Shown here: positions 14,906-28,998 of the stretch, one piece after another | Position numbering within the stretch: the stretch's first letter is position 1 | Layout: each line of letters begins with the position of its first letter | Assembly (NCBI GenBank): GCA_022605955.1 | Contig: JAKCOZ010000058.1 | Span: 1,550,001 to 1,614,000, forward strand | Source of the DNA: Rallus limicola | Taxonomy: Eukaryota; Chordata; Aves; Gruiformes; Rallidae | Length of the DNA: 64,000 bases | Direction: 5' to 3' | The notes under the pieces: model-generated | What the model was told of the DNA's origin: nothing | The model's input: only the letters and a program-made list of their open reading frames with translations | Database searches by the model: none | Program-made: the position numbers and the translations under genes

Positions 14906-17900
14906 TTGTAGTCCTAAGAGACAGAGAAGCACATTCATTGACTTGTGGAATGGGAATTTGAAAGACTATAATACTACAACAATTTAAGTCAAAGCACAAA
15001 ACACACTATATTAGGAAAAAATTCCAGAAGGAAATGCTGGACAGCAGGAAACATTCAGATAAGTTACCCAGACCTCTATGAGCAGTCTTGCTCATTAACG
15101 AGTTGACGGGTGAGAAAAAAAGGGAAATTTTTACTGAAAAAAATTTAACAACCAAGACACACTGAGATGCCAGTGACCTGAGTCGGACCCATTTAAAATT
15201 CACAGGAAAGCATCCAACTTACTGCATTACCCCCAGTATTTTCTTCATTGCTTCTTTGTTTTTAAGGTCTGCCCCACCAAATATTTTAGCTGGCTGTATC
15301 CCTAACCTTAATGTATGAATTTAAAAGACATAGCCAACTTGTTGTGTTTAGTGTTTGATTTTTTTTTCTTCTGTAGTTTTGGTACACAAAGAAAAACATG
15401 TATATTCTGGGAAGTATACCAGAAGGAAGCCAAGGAGAAAGAACTCTTCCCAAAAATGCTACTTGAAAATAAGAAAAGCCCCTGTTTTGAAAGATTTTGC
15501 CTTAGCTTTTAGTTGCTCAAAATTCACTTTACCTTACCAGTGGTGGCTCACCAAACCACAGAGAATAATGGCAGTGTTTGGAAAGTATAAATGCTTAACC
15601 TCAAGAAGAAGAAAGCAATGAAAGGAAGCTAAGTAAGTGATGAAGAAAACAGGACTGACCACATCACATGGTCCCATCACCATAACTGGGTGTCTGACGG
15701 TCAAAGGAAAGTTGCCAAAGGCTGAAGGAAAGTTCCCTATCTTATGTATTGAAAAATTAAGATCAGGAAAATTTACACAGTGCTGAAGATTTACAAGGAA
15801 TTTAATATGGTTGGATTTGGTTTTTTTATAAAGTTGGGTTACCTGGGCCTCTTCCTTAGCTTCATTAGGCTGTATCTAGCAATCTCAGCTTCTCAAGTCA
15901 CTTGCCACTATTCTTCAAAGTTATACTAAGGTCAATAAATGGTGCATTAAGTTAGTAAAATAAACAGTAATTTCATCATGCTTTTCAAACAGCTTGGATT
16001 AATATGACCATCTCTGTTGCACATTGCATCTGAGCTAAAAGACCAATCAACATACTTTTAATGAGTTGCTGCTGTTCGGATGCACAGCAGGCAAACTCCA
16101 GCACTCGGTTACCTCTTCTGCTGTGAGCCTCTCCTCCCACAATCTCTCATCATTTTGTTACACTGTTCCTTGCTGTTCTGTGCCATTTATATGACAAGGG
16201 AACATGCCAATGAAAATATTAACAGACCCTGAAAATTTAACTGGTCTGCTGTATGTGAGACAAGAAGTCCCACAGTGGCTTTAAGAGGTGGGGAGGGTGG
16301 ACTTCATTTCCTGAAGCTAGGAAACTTTGATTTTTAAAAACAAAGTGTGTGTTTACATCAGCACTGGAGGGGGGCAAGGGATGAAGGCTAGAAAGGCTAT
16401 GGGAATCCAGCTTGTCCCAAATTTTAGGAACAGGAGCTTAATAGTGTGTGAGTCAGAGGGTGTGGAAGTCAAAGACTAGAAGCAGATCTCAACCTTACAC
16501 TAGTTGTCATCTTTCCCCAGTGTTAAGAATTATCTACATGAGTAACTAAAGGCCTTCAAACTCAGGTCCAAGCTTCCCTGAACTAAAACATGTCAACTGT
16601 CTAACACAGCAACCTCCAAAATTTGGCCATACAATGTGTAATTTTTTAAAAAAAGTTTTTATCTTCTTGTACTAATCTCTCTCTGTCTAGCAGAAGACCA
16701 AGGAATAGAGCCAATACGACACACAGTGCACCCAAATGCTACGTGTGCTTCCACTGTGAAATGTTATCTCTCAGCGATCAGCAGGGAAAACGCATTTCTG
16801 GAAACAATTTTCCAAGTGAAATGATGCAGCAGCAACGGTTCGTGAATTTAGAGAAAGGTATATCGTGGATACATTAACAGGAAGAGAAAGCTAACTATGG
16901 ATGATAAGCACAAGTCTCAGATTCAAGCTCTAACCACCACCGGACTAACTCATTTCAGGGTAAATGGACATTTTTTCCCATCAATTGCTTGACTGAACAA
17001 AACAGGAATAAACCAGGCTGCTGGCCAGTCATGAGGGAGTAGCCCAATAACACACAAACAATGGTGAAGTCAAATAGTATTGTCTTCATATTCTCAAAAC
17101 CAAATTAGCCAACTGGCTAAAATTGAGGGATTAACAGCAGAGATTAACAGAACTGTCTTCATTTTAGAGCAACATGTCCACACCAAATCAAGGAAACCAA
17201 AGGTTTGCTTTCAGACAGATACAACATACTAAAAGAAAGATACTCTAAAGAACTTCAGGTAAACATCTATAGCACCTGATGTTTTCACAAACGTCTAATT
17301 CCTGTTTTGCAGGTATAATCCACTACATTTATTCATTCCACAAATGTGTAGCTAAAAAAACCCTAATAAAATTAATATGCAGCTTCCCAACTACTTTAAT
17401 TCTCAGAATCTGTTTACTAGGAAGCAAGTTTTGTGATGAAAATAACAAATACATTACTGAAATTACACTGACGTAAAACTTGAAATCACACTTCAAAGAT
17501 TAAATATCAAATTAATTATATGTCAAGTTCTAGATTTTTGAAAGCTAACAGCAATTGAACTAGGAAAGAAACCTTTAACCTTAAGACCTTGCAACCTTTA
17601 GTTTTGATTGAAGCTACAAGCATTTAAAATACAATCTCAAGGGGAACACTGAAATAAATCTACAAAATAATGATACCTGTGTTCCTTTGTTAAGAAAAAT
17701 ACTAATGCTTTAATGACCTTAATAAAAGAATTCGGTAGTTCAACAAATAAGTTTGTTCTGTTGTATTTTTTTTTCTGCTTTTGTTAATTGAGCAAACAGA
17801 TGCAAAGCCAAAAATGACATTTATAAAATGGCTGATTAGGCCTCAATGTGGATTCCTTCTCCCTGCAACACTCTGGGTTAGTTGAATTTGGCCCTAACAG

Positions 17901-20900
17901 TGTGGGAAGAAGTCCCAAAGGTGCTGTTCTTTTTACCTTTAACTCTAGCGCATGAGCCAACCACCCTGTGAACAGATCACACACAGCCAGTCACTCTCTT
18001 CTCAAAGACCTGCACCATTTGGCTGAAAAAAGTATTTTCTAAACAGCAATAAAATCTTCCTTATGAATGGCATTTTATTGAGGTTTCAGAGGGTATTTTT
18101 GTGCTCTAAGATCACACATGTCTCTTTTAACTGCAGTCCTGCTAGCCAGAAAAGAAAACAATTCAAAATACAGGAGTAGTTTTCTTTCATATGGGTATGG
18201 GATATTTTAATTCCTTCTAGAATAATACCTGATAGTGCCAATAACCAAGAGAAAAATCAAATGTAAAAATCACCCACTGAACAAAACCAAAACTTAAATA
18301 TAAGTAGATCAAAATGTAGAAGCAAAGCATTTAAGAACTATGCTAAAGTAGCTATACTGAAGCTAACAAGACGGAAAATCCTCTTCTAAACATTTTCAGA
18401 AATTTGGGCTAACAGTTGCATATTGCACCATCATTTTTGAATAGTATATGTTAAAGAATCAAGATGTATTTTACACTTTCAAGATTACAACCACTGAAAA
18501 TCCAGTTTTCAGCAAAAGGTATTCAGCAATTGCCAAACACAAAAGAGAAAGCACAGTGAATGTACTGGCTCAGTGGAAGAAGATTTCTATAAAAGAAAAC
18601 TATACATGAGAACATTCAGAGTCTTGCTCTAAGGAAATGATGTGAGGACAATGATGCTAGCAGGACCATTCTGAAAAAGTGTAAAGCAGTCCACTTCAGG
18701 GCTAAAAGCCTGATGATTATATGTTGCTGGGACTCCCAAATAAAAGTATTTTATAATTTAGCTTCTCTCTTAAAAAGAAAATTGTTTTCAGGAAGAATCT
18801 TCTAAGCAGGTTCTTTCTATATATGTGAATGGAGAAGTACTTACCTGGTTAGCTATAAAGGAACTGTACCAAACCTGATCCGAAGCTGTACATTCCCAGA
18901 ATCTATACTTTGAAAAGTATGCAAAAGGACAGGATTCATAGAAAAGCAATGTTATCAAACTGTACCGTGCTACAGCATATTCATTATCATGAGAATCTGA
19001 AATGGGAATGCAGACCACAATGTCTCTCAGAATGGAATGTTTGGTATATTTCTTCCAGGTGCTTAGCAAATAGACTTATTAAGAGGTATCTCCTCTTATG
19101 AAACACATTCTGTAGCACTGGCTTTGACAGCTCCCATCAGGTTAATATGAAAAGTGCCTACTGAGATGATTTGTTACAGGCTTTTGACTGCGCAGAAAAT
19201 GAGGGGTAGCAGTATTATTTCTAACAAATATACCACACAGGGGTCTGATATAGCTGTAATACGGTCTTCTCAGTCTGTCAGCTATAGGACTCCAGATTAC
19301 AGCTAGGAATGCTCTGCAACTGTAGGAATACTATATTCATGTGCTGAGGACCCCAGAGCTTTTTTTTGTTGCTTTCTGCTTGTGCAGACAGGTGTATGCA
19401 AGAATGTAGTAGTATACAGACCCTCAAAACTTTTTTTAAAAATAGCCATGTTGCTTTTACCAAATTCAGTGTCTCTTGGCTCAAGATTTATTTCTATCAA
19501 TTAAAAAAAAAAAAAAAGATTAAAATATATCCAGGAAAGTTACATCTGTAACAGAAAAGTACTACCAAATCATATATGGTCCCAAAACTGTTTCCGTCCC
19601 TCTTAAAGAGGGAAGACAACCAAGGTGATGTGCCAAGAAGGTATCCCCAACATGCTCTTCCATGATAAACTGCAGCTGTATTCAGAACTGCCTTTACAGG
19701 TCTTCATGAACAACCCACTGCTCCTGAATCTTTAAAAATAAAATCTTTTAAATTCTTTGACAAGGAAGAAAAAAAATGGAGAAACACATGTATTAGCAAA
19801 ACATTCAACTTACTGAGGAACAAAGCCTTTGAGAACTAGGCACAAGACACATTACTGCAACTAGCAAGTGGCAGGAATTGTTCCAGTTTGAGGTTATGCG
19901 GTGCTGGTACTTAAGGCTGCTTCTGAACTTCCCAAAAGAAGGGCACAAAAACATCAAGGAAACCTTCACTGCTGGTGCTGAGTTTTAGTTTCAGGGACAC
20001 TGACAAAATCTTTGGTTTTGATCAGGGTGCTGATGGCAGCAGTCTGGTTTGGATGTACTGTGAACTGCAGCTACTGTGAGGCTTTGTCTTTTTTTCTTTT
20101 TCTACCTCAGCAGGTGTTTATTCTGAGGACAAAAAACTTAAACTTGATAGCGAGAATGGTTCTGAGCTTGGGGATTTGATGTTTCTTTATCGAAACAGAA
20201 AGGAAGCAATTTTTGGAAAAATTAACAAAAAGCATTCAACAAGAGTGTGATGTACCTGTAGAAGTAAGGGTGGGAAACTTAATCAAAACAGATGATACTA
20301 TCAGGAGCCTCACAACACAATTTGAGAGAAAAATTAGAGTAAGTTTGGAATGGCATGTACGTATTTACCCTTTCTATTTAATACCTACCAACACAGTAAT
20401 ACTTTAAAATTATCTTCCAAATGTTTGGCTTTTCTTCGCAATATAAGATTTTTGCCCAAGAAACAATAATGTTCAAAGGTTTAAGCATTTCAAAACACAA
20501 AGCAGGCTCCTTTAGCTACATTTCAGCTGTCATTTGTTCATGTGATCCTGACGTACTCAAAAAGAATACAGAAATAAGCAGAGGAAACAAACTGTCAAAA
20601 CCTGCATGCCGTGCCCCATCTCTTTGAGCAATCACATCTGCATATTCAGCACGAAAACATGAAATCTATGCTGAATGCAAGTTATGCGAAAGGGAAGAAG
20701 GCATGTCATAAACTAAGGAATTATTTGCATCTCACTGATAACCTTTATATAATTCCACTGCAGTCTCTTATTTATAACGCAGTGAACAATCCCGTTGATT
20801 GGGAGATACGATCATGAAACATTTCCTTTAAGAAGAAATTGCATAAAAATATTGCCATTGTTATCCAAGTGTTTTACTCCAAATGCACCAGAAAAATCCA

Positions 20901-22870
20901 TTTTTTGTCACATTCCAAGTCAGCGGCCACTTTTGCAGTACAATACGTCACTTTGCCATAGCCTAATAAATTATTTACTAGTGACTTCACTTAATGCTCT
21001 TTCCCAGGTTTTATTTTTTTTTTTTGTACAGGATGGGCTAAAAGTAAATGATGAAAAAAAAGTTCTGTGCAAGGTGCAAGAGAACAGGAAGCAAGCAAGC
21101 AATGCTGAAAGAAAGGACACTTTATATTGATTAATGGGGTATCAACCCTGTTTGCTAGATTATATATACTGCTAGAAAGAATTTGCAAAAAAAAAAAATC
21201 TATTTGTAAATAGTTTATTCTCTGTCTCTATGTGACAATGCTAACATATTCTGCTGGTGTTATCGTTATAAAGTGAAAAATTACACACTGAAAAGTGAAG
21301 TGAATGTGTATATCCATCTAGTGGTTGGCTACAAGGTAGCAAATGCTGTTACATATTTGGTATGATTACCTGAGGAATTCTGGCACACCCAGCATAACCA
21401 GAAATACTACCAGCTGAAAATTCATAGACTAAACAGAATACATTTCTTTGAGTTTTATTTGCTTAATTTTGTTTGGCATTTTTTTAAACACTGGAGATTA
21501 AAGGAACTAAACGAGCATATAAAGCAGATTATTAGAGAGCAAGGCAGGCCCAGAGAAAGAACCAAACAACACTGAATACAGTATTGGTGGGAAAGACAAT
21601 GTACGACAGGACATGGCGCCATAGGAATGTAGTTTCAAAGATACAGCATCCCCACTGAAGCCGGCACAGCTACATCTCATGACCCTGACATATACTTATA
21701 GATTCTGTCCCCTCTCCCTTCCCTGCATGCATGACTTCATAAAACACAGCACAAACAAATCAAGACACTAAAGCACATGGGGAAGTTTGCAGACAATCTG
21801 AGTTTTGCTGGCATTCAGAACAGAAACAATCTGGTCAGTGCTGATAGTGCCAGTGGGACTGATAAAGCCTAAAAGTTGGACTGATGCTGGAGCTAAGGAA
21901 GACAACATACGCTTTTCAGAGCTACCATATGGTGCGCTACAGTAAATCCACAGCTTTAAGAAGTCACAAGCTTACATGCTAAGAGGGAGCTGAGCAACAC
22001 AGATGAGTAGGAGCTAGCAGGTAACAGCCTCAATTTTCAATGTGATGGGCAGTTTTTGTGATCTTCTGTCAAGGCTGACACTGAGCATGCCAGCTTGGCA
22101 TCTCCCAGGTGTGGGCAGCTGTAATTTCTAGGACCAAATGAGGCTCTTCTAGTCTATCTACAAAGAGTATTTCACAATTACATTTTCTAATTCTTTCTCC
22201 CTCATGGTTTTTAGAAGAGAGATGGGTTACTTGTAATGACCAAGTTCATTCCAGAATGCTTGAAAGATGCTGGAACTGAGTCACTCCAACCAGCCCCCTG
22301 TCAACACAAAACTATCATCGTGCTTGGGCCCAGTTTCTATCAGATCTGTTCAGTATTGCAAACAGATGCATAACAATGTTCCATGACAGTTTGAACTGAA
22401 AATGCTGAGTCACTAAAGGGAAAGGTGGTACTTTGCCCCTTAGGACTAGTAATGAATAGAAAGTGAAAACTAGGAATGTTTCGTACTCCAAGGAAGCAAA
22501 GTTTCTGAAAGCATGATTAAATCTGTCTGAATTACATGGAGTACTACAGGAAGACTAGCTATAAAAACTGACATATTCCAGCATGAAAGGGGCTCTATTA
22601 TTTGCAAATGAAGAACTTACTATGCAGAAAGAGGGAATACTTGAGTACAATGAAGTGGAAGAGAGAGAGAAAAGAAAAGGTAAAAAAGAATTTACCAATT
22701 TAGCCTTAGTATAAGACTGTTATGCAATTTTTTTGCCTTGCAGTATCTGTCTACATAATATTTTATGAATAAGAATTTTTTTTTTACAGTAACATGATTA
22801 AGATTGAGTTCAAATTAATTGAGTGATAGCAATAGAAGTGTGCATTTTATCTATAAACTGTATGAATGCA

Positions 22871-23260
22871 TGTCCTGGTTCTGGCCAGGCCAGAATTAAC
22901 ATCCCCAAGCAGCCAGCCCAGATGAGCTGAGTTAGCCTGGGCTGTTTCCACACCACCTGACATCACTCCCCCATAAAAAGGGCTGGTTGGGGAGGGGTGC
23001 TCTTGCAGTGTTCCGGGACAGTTTGTATCCAGGGTGTCAGGTTGGTCCTTGCATTGGTGCAGAGCTCAGTGTTATTGTTGGGTTTGTAAAATGCTCTGTG
23101 TTATCATCAGGTGAGTGCACTTTGACCTGGGCTTTTGTTCTTGTGGTGCTTGTCAATAACCTGTCCTTATCCCAATCCACTGGGGCTCTGCCTGTTTCTC
23201 CTTTGGGAGCAAGTGAGCAGCATCTGGTGCTCAGACACTGCCTGGGGCTAACCTACCCCA
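22871..23260 (+). mobile_element. Solo LTR of an avian endogenous retrovirus (390 bp)
   Basis: Starts tgtcctggttctggcc and ends aacctacccca (TG...CA). It has a TATA-like cataaaaag near 22971, and a degraded AATAAA-like caataacc followed by ctgtccttatcccaatcca, a pattern common at the R/U5 boundary of avian ERV LTRs. The flanks atgca (22866-22870) and ctgca (23261-23265) may be a 5-bp target-site duplication with one mismatch. It is in plus orientation, antisense to ERC1, and no internal retroviral genes adjoin it. Family assignment (ERVL or ERVK) is not certain. Confidence 0.75.
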
Positions 23261-24328
23261 CTGCAATACGTATCTAAGCTTATCTAGCATATTTTTCATT
23301 CAAAAGATGAGAAATTATTTGCAGATAAAATGCATGGGCCAGTTACAAAAGCTGGTTTCACAGCAGACAGGATGAAAAATATTAGCTAGTGATGAGAAAT
23401 GTTCTCAATTGAATGAAGTACTGAAGGGCACATCTGAAACACCAGGGTTGCAATGCCCTCATCTGAGGCAGTGACGTTACTTTGTGTGTAGGTTAAAATG
23501 GGAACTTGATCTTCACAAGTAACACACAACAAAAGGTAACATTTCAGTTTCAGCACAGGCAGAAAAATGCTGTCCTGACAAGGCAGCTGAGAAGAAGGTG
23601 CTGAATCAAGTATGGTCTATTTTATTTGCCCACAACATGAGCAGGGAAAAGGAATATGAATACTGCAAACTTCAACCCCAATGACAAGGCATGAGAGCAT
23701 ATCTAGTAACCACAAACAGACCAGTAAATGCCCAAGCTGTCAGATCTAAGGTCACTGTCCCAGCCTAAGCCATTAGCCAGCAAGAGAAGCTTACAGAGAG
23801 CTTATAAAAAACACATCAAATAGAGATAATTTCCAATCTTATCGCCTCTGATTCTATTAATAGTAAGGTTTGAGGGCACCTTTATTTAGGGATGGGCAGG
23901 AAGGGGACAGAAGTTGGAGGAGCTACTATTGTCCTCAGGCCTTGCATATGTATAAAGACAACATCAGAAATCTTGAAAGAAAAACACCTGGGTAAATTAT
24001 TATTTATGAAAGGTCAAGCCCATTAATACCACCACAATGACACCTATCACAGTGACACATTATTCCAGAAAGCAGCAATCCTTGGGGGGTCTTAAAAATT
24101 ATTTAAAAACTGAGAATACCAGGAGAAATTTGCAAGAAACAGAAATGCAGTGGACATGCCACAGTATTTTTCTTACTTCTTTCTTTTCTTAAGCTGAGTG
24201 CTATGAAAAAACAAAGGCAATTGTTTATCCTGTTTATCAAGGCTAATATTATACAGTACATTCTTACCAAAAACACACTAAAATTGTAGAGTTGTTCTGG
24301 AATGCAGATTAACTTATCATAGTAAGTT

Positions 24329-25810
24329 AGAACCATGGAGTAATTTTGGTTGAAAGAATCTACATGTCAACTGGTTCAATCCCCTTGTTAAATCAAGGTC
24401 AAATTAGAGTAGGTTGCTTACAGCTTTGTTCAGATGAGTTCTGAGTATCTCCAGTGGTGAAGACTCTTCAGCATCTCTGGGCATCTGTGTCAGTATCTGA
24501 CTACCATCACTGTAAATTTTTTCTGCTGATTGCCTCAGTGGAAGCTGGTAAAATTTGTATCTGTTGCCTCTCAACCTTTTACTGAATGTCTCTGAGAAGA
24601 CTCTGGCTTTGTTTTTTCTGTATCTTCCCATTAGTTATCTAACTTGAGAGATGACAGCATGATGTTCCATGAGGCTGCTCTCTGTGGGCTTCAACATACA
24701 CCATTCTCTCTGCCCCTCCTTGTATGTCATGCACTGTAGCACCTAGTCATCTCACTTGCCTGCCTGCTGGACTCGCTTCATTATCCCAATGTTGCTCTTG
24801 TACAGGGAAGCCCCAACCTAGACATAGTATTCCAGGTGCAGCCCCAAAAGTGCCAAGAGGAGGGAAACAAACACTTCTCCTGACCATCTAGGTATGTTTG
24901 TGCTAATACAACCCAGTATGCATTAGGACTTCTTCATGATAGTGTGACACCATTGATTGAAGTACAACTTGCTCTCAGCCATCCTTTGGTCCTTCTCTAC
25001 ACACCAGCCTCCTATCTAACCAGTTGGCCTTCAGCCTGTATAGATGCAGGGGTTATCAAACCCCAGGTGCAGAGCTTTGCACTTCATGATGTTTCTGCCA
25101 GTTCAATTCTCCAAGTCTCTCAAAGTCACCCTAAACAGGAAGCCTACCCTCCAGCATTTAGTCCCCATAACCACTCCCCCCACTTTGCTATCATCCATGA
25201 AATATTTGAAGGTGTATTGTGTCTCATTATCCACTTCATTAAAAAGACATTAAACAGTGCTGATTCCCCTCTGAGCCAGTCACCTCATCATTGAAGGCAA
25301 TAAGGTTGGTGAGGCATGATTCACCCTTGTAAGTCCATACCGACTGTTCCCTATCACCTTCTTATCTTTCAGAAGGCTTTCAGGAGGACTTACTCCAAAG
25401 AAACTTTCCAGCACCTGGAGCTAAACTGACCAACCTGTAATTCCCTGGATCCCCCTTCTCATCATTCTTGAAGACACGGGTGATGCTTCCCAGTCATGAG
25501 GAACTTTCCCTGACAGCCCCAAACTTTTAAAGATGACAGAAAGAGTCCTTGCTATGACATCAGCTGGCTTCCTCAGCAACTTGTGAATAAATGATGGGAT
25601 TCCATCAACCTCTATAATTCTATTTTGTTTAAATGGTCTGAAATTTGGTCTTCCTCTTCAGTGGGTAATGCTTCACTCCTGCAGGCTCTGCCACTATGCT
25701 CAAGAATCTGAAAGGAGTCCTTATCAGTAAAAAAGGAGGGGAAAAAAGCTGCGGAGCTCCTCATTGTCTTCAGTGACCTTTTTAAAAGATCTGTCCTACT
25801 GAGTTCTCTG
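24329..25810 (-). mobile_element. Old CR1 LINE fragment, about 1.5 kb
   Basis: A heavily diverged CR1 in minus orientation. A 75-codon remnant (24404-24631) still ends in the CR1 pattern PRDAEESSPLEILRTHL. Further stretches correspond in order to the reverse-transcriptase domain: ccaggtgcagccccaaaagtgcc, gtatagatgcaggggttatc, gaggcatgattcacccttg, cctgtaattccctggatccc, then gacatcagctggcttcctcag. Many indels and stops show it is an old inactive copy. The upper boundary is uncertain by about 150 bp. Confidence 0.82.
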
Positions 25811-26794
25811 TAACTATTCTATTATTGCCAAGACCAGGGTAAAACTGTTAAAGTTTTTGGTACTGTCAGTAATGGAAATATTCGCCCAAAGACTACTTTA
25901 CCACATAAATTCACTGTCTATATAATTATGTGGCTTTCAGAGTTTTAATAACAATAAAAATCTAGCCATTGGGCAGGGGGGAATAATTTTTTCCTAAGAA
26001 ATTATCCATTAAAGAAGAAAAATAACCTCCTTTACTCCCTTGACTCAAGTTGATGTGTCATAAAAACATTTAATGTTGCATGAATACTGAACGATAATTT
26101 CAGTTAATCTGCTAATGATGGCATGCTAGGTAATTTGGGATATATTAACATGAAGACACATTTTAAAATGTCTTCTAAAAATAATTTTGTGGTTTGATGT
26201 TTCCAATAGCTCAATAAAAAGCCAGCTTTTTTGTTATATCTGAAAAAACAAATTGTATGGCGTTCCTCTAATCTCTTAGAGCATTTGTGCTTCAAAAATC
26301 ATAGCATACTTCAGACAAACAAACATCCTCCCTAGTGCCACATCCAGTCATGTGTCTTTCTAATGCTACTTCAGTTAGAATTCCCATAGGAAAGCTGCAT
26401 GCTTTGTGAATAGATATAATGAAAACAGTAGTAGCACAAAAATAAAAACAACTCATCAGTGTCTCATACGATTAAATTAATTTCAACAGGTAGTAAGAAA
26501 GAAATCAGATCATGCAAGCCTACAGAAAAGTGAAAATTCTGATGGACAGCTGTGAATAATTTTGCTTTCTTAAGATGCGGTGAAATGAGGCAAGAAAAGG
26601 GGATCTTTGACAGAAAAGCTATAGGTTCTAATTCAAATTGAGAAAGACAGCTCTGATAATTGCTAATACCTAAAGCAAATTTGAAAGACTGTGCCAGTGA
26701 CCACAGTTCTATTTTGTGCCTTGCTCATCACCACCCAGCCTTCACATCCAACAAGGAACAGACAAGTCTTGCAAGCAGAGTACTTTTTAACATG

Positions 26795-27565
26795 AATCAC
26801 AGAATCACAGAATCTTAGGGGTTGGAAGGGGCCTCAAGAGATCATCAGGTCCAACCCCCCTGCCAAAGCAGGCTCCCTATCTCATATTGCATAGATAGGC
26901 ATCCAGATGAGACTTGAATATCACCAGAGAAGGAGACTCCACCACCTCCCTGGGCAGCCTGTTCCACTGCTCCGTCACCCTCACTGTGAAAAAGTTCATC
27001 CGCATGTTGGTGCGGAACTTCCTGTGCTCCAGCTTACAGCCATTGCCCCTAGTCCTGTCCCCACAGACCACTGAAAAGGGGCTGGCCAGTTCCCCCTGCA
27101 TCCCAAGTCTAAGATATTTATAAACACTAATTAGGTCCCCCCTAAGTCTTCTTTTCTCCAGGCTGAACAGACCCAGCTCACTCAGCCTTTCCTCATAGGG
27201 GAGATGTTCCAGGCCCCTAATCATCTTTGTTGCCCTTCTCTGGACTCTCTCCACAAGGTCCCTGTCTTTTTTATAACAGGGAGCCCAGAACTGGACACAG
27301 TACTCCAGGTGGGGTCTGACCAGGGCAGAGTAGAGGGGGAGGATCACTTCCTTTGACCTGCTGGACACACTCTTCCTGATGCACCCCAGGATCCCATTGG
27401 CTCTCTCAGCCCCCAGGGCACACTGCTGGCTCATAGCCAACCTGTCATCAACCAGGACCCCCAGGTCCTTCTCCACAGAGCTCTTTTCCAGCAGGTCATC
27501 CCCCAGCCTGTATTGATACAGTCGGTTGTTCCTCTCCAGGTGCAAGACTTTACAAAGAATCCCAT
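26795..27565 (-). mobile_element. Young CR1 LINE, 5'-truncated, with intact RT-end ORF
   Basis: Starts at the CR1 tail (aatcacagaatcacagaatc) and keeps a 222-codon frame (27545-26877, minus) covering the C-terminal part of CR1 ORF2, the reverse-transcriptase thumb end. Motifs include [70 protein letters not shown] and [16 protein letters not shown]. The open frame has no stop or frameshift, unlike the other CR1 copies here, so it inserted later. It is 5'-truncated, lacks the catalytic YADD part and the endonuclease, and cannot move by itself. It is not a host gene. Same sense as ERC1. Confidence 0.92.
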
Positions 27566-28549
27566 TAAGCTGTTTGTGCTCTAAGGAGAATTAAAGGACA
27601 AATATATTAAATAGAAAACAACTACTAGAGGTTGTTCGTTTGGAGAGATTGTCTCTGCTGAGCTAAAACTAACAATTTCTGACTCACAAGGATTGAAATT
27701 TTTGTAATTTTTATATTTCCTGATGTGGTCATTCACCAGCATGGTTGCAGAACCTAGACCAGAGTCTCATGAAAGTATGAAACTAAAGAAGCTGTCTAAC
27801 AAATTGAAGACTCTGGAAAAAGGACTGAAATAATCCCCTCAGATTTAGTATTATATTTTTACTTTGATTTTAGAAGGCTACACTTGAGTTGCTATGCTGA
27901 CATTTAATTTTACATGGACACTTAGAGCAGACTTTTATATGGACTCATGCACCAGCCTACACTCACCTAATCACCAAGCCACTTTGCTGTGCAGAAAGAA
28001 GTTTTACAGTAATTTTTCCTATTGCATCAAATTCTCTTTGGTATTCCAAAAACCACAGAAAACTTGTTTCTCTGAAGACCTGGATTAGTTACGCCAAAAG
28101 ATAAGAGAGTATAGTTAACCATGTATTGTAAATCACCAGACAATCTGACAGTAGAAGGCAGGATGCTAAAAGACAAGCCTCTTACAGAAGGTCTCCTGTC
28201 TCACAGTTCCAGATATTTTTCTATCCCAGTGCTGTGCTACACAGATAAATTGTTGATAAATAGTACGCTCAATGTTATTCAGTAAACAAGATACAAATAA
28301 CATGGACAAATTAAAGCTAAATGCAAAAAAAAATAATTAAAAACCCAAAGTGGTTAAGCTGTTTGTTACTCAATTTGAAGCTAGAAATCTTGCTTTTGCT
28401 TTATCAATGTAGATCACTCTTTCCTTGAAAAGTATGCAGTTGCACACTACAGCACTGGATTTTGTCAGTCTTGTTACCTTCTTCCATCTCAATTTTTGTG
28501 ACATGTATACGTAAGAACCACTTAAAAAAGAACTGTAGCATAGGACATC

Positions 28550-28998
28550 GAGGTCCTTGAGCATGTTCAGAGAAGGGCAACCAAGATGGTGAAGGGGCTG
28601 GAGGGCAAATCTTATGAGGAGCAGCTGAGGGAGCTGGGGATGTTTAATCTTGAGGAGACTGAGGGGAGACCTTATCATCTCCTACAATTACCTGACAGGA
28701 GGTTGTAGGGAGGTGGGCGATGGTCTCTTCAGCCAGGTGTCAGGAGATAGGACAAGGGGAAATGGCACAAAGCTGCACCAGGGCAGGGTCAGATTAGGTG
28801 TTAAGAAAAAATTTTTCACTGGAAGAGTTGTCAGGGCCTGGAACAGGCTGCCCAGGGAGGGGGTTGAGTCACCATCCCTGGATACATTTAAAGAAGGGTA
28901 GATGAGGTACTTAGGGATATGGTTTAGCTTAGGATGGGAATGGGTGGACTTAATGATCTTAAAGGTCTTTTTCCAACCTTGTGATTCTGTGACTTTGT
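28550..28998 (+). mobile_element. CR1 LINE 3' fragment
   Basis: Plus-oriented CR1 beginning near gaggtccttgagcatgttca and ending in ttgtgattctgtgactttgtgg tail units. An 83-codon partial frame reads [11 protein letters not shown] and [18 protein letters not shown], the ORF2 C-terminus. It belongs to a different subfamily from the neighbour at 26795 and is antisense to ERC1. Confidence 0.88.

Noticed and set aside
24944..25294. 116-codon plus ORF
   Set aside because: Antisense open frame within an old CR1 fragment; no recognised similarity.
26914..27123. Plus-strand 69-codon ORF
   Set aside because: Shadow of the CR1 ORF on the opposite strand.
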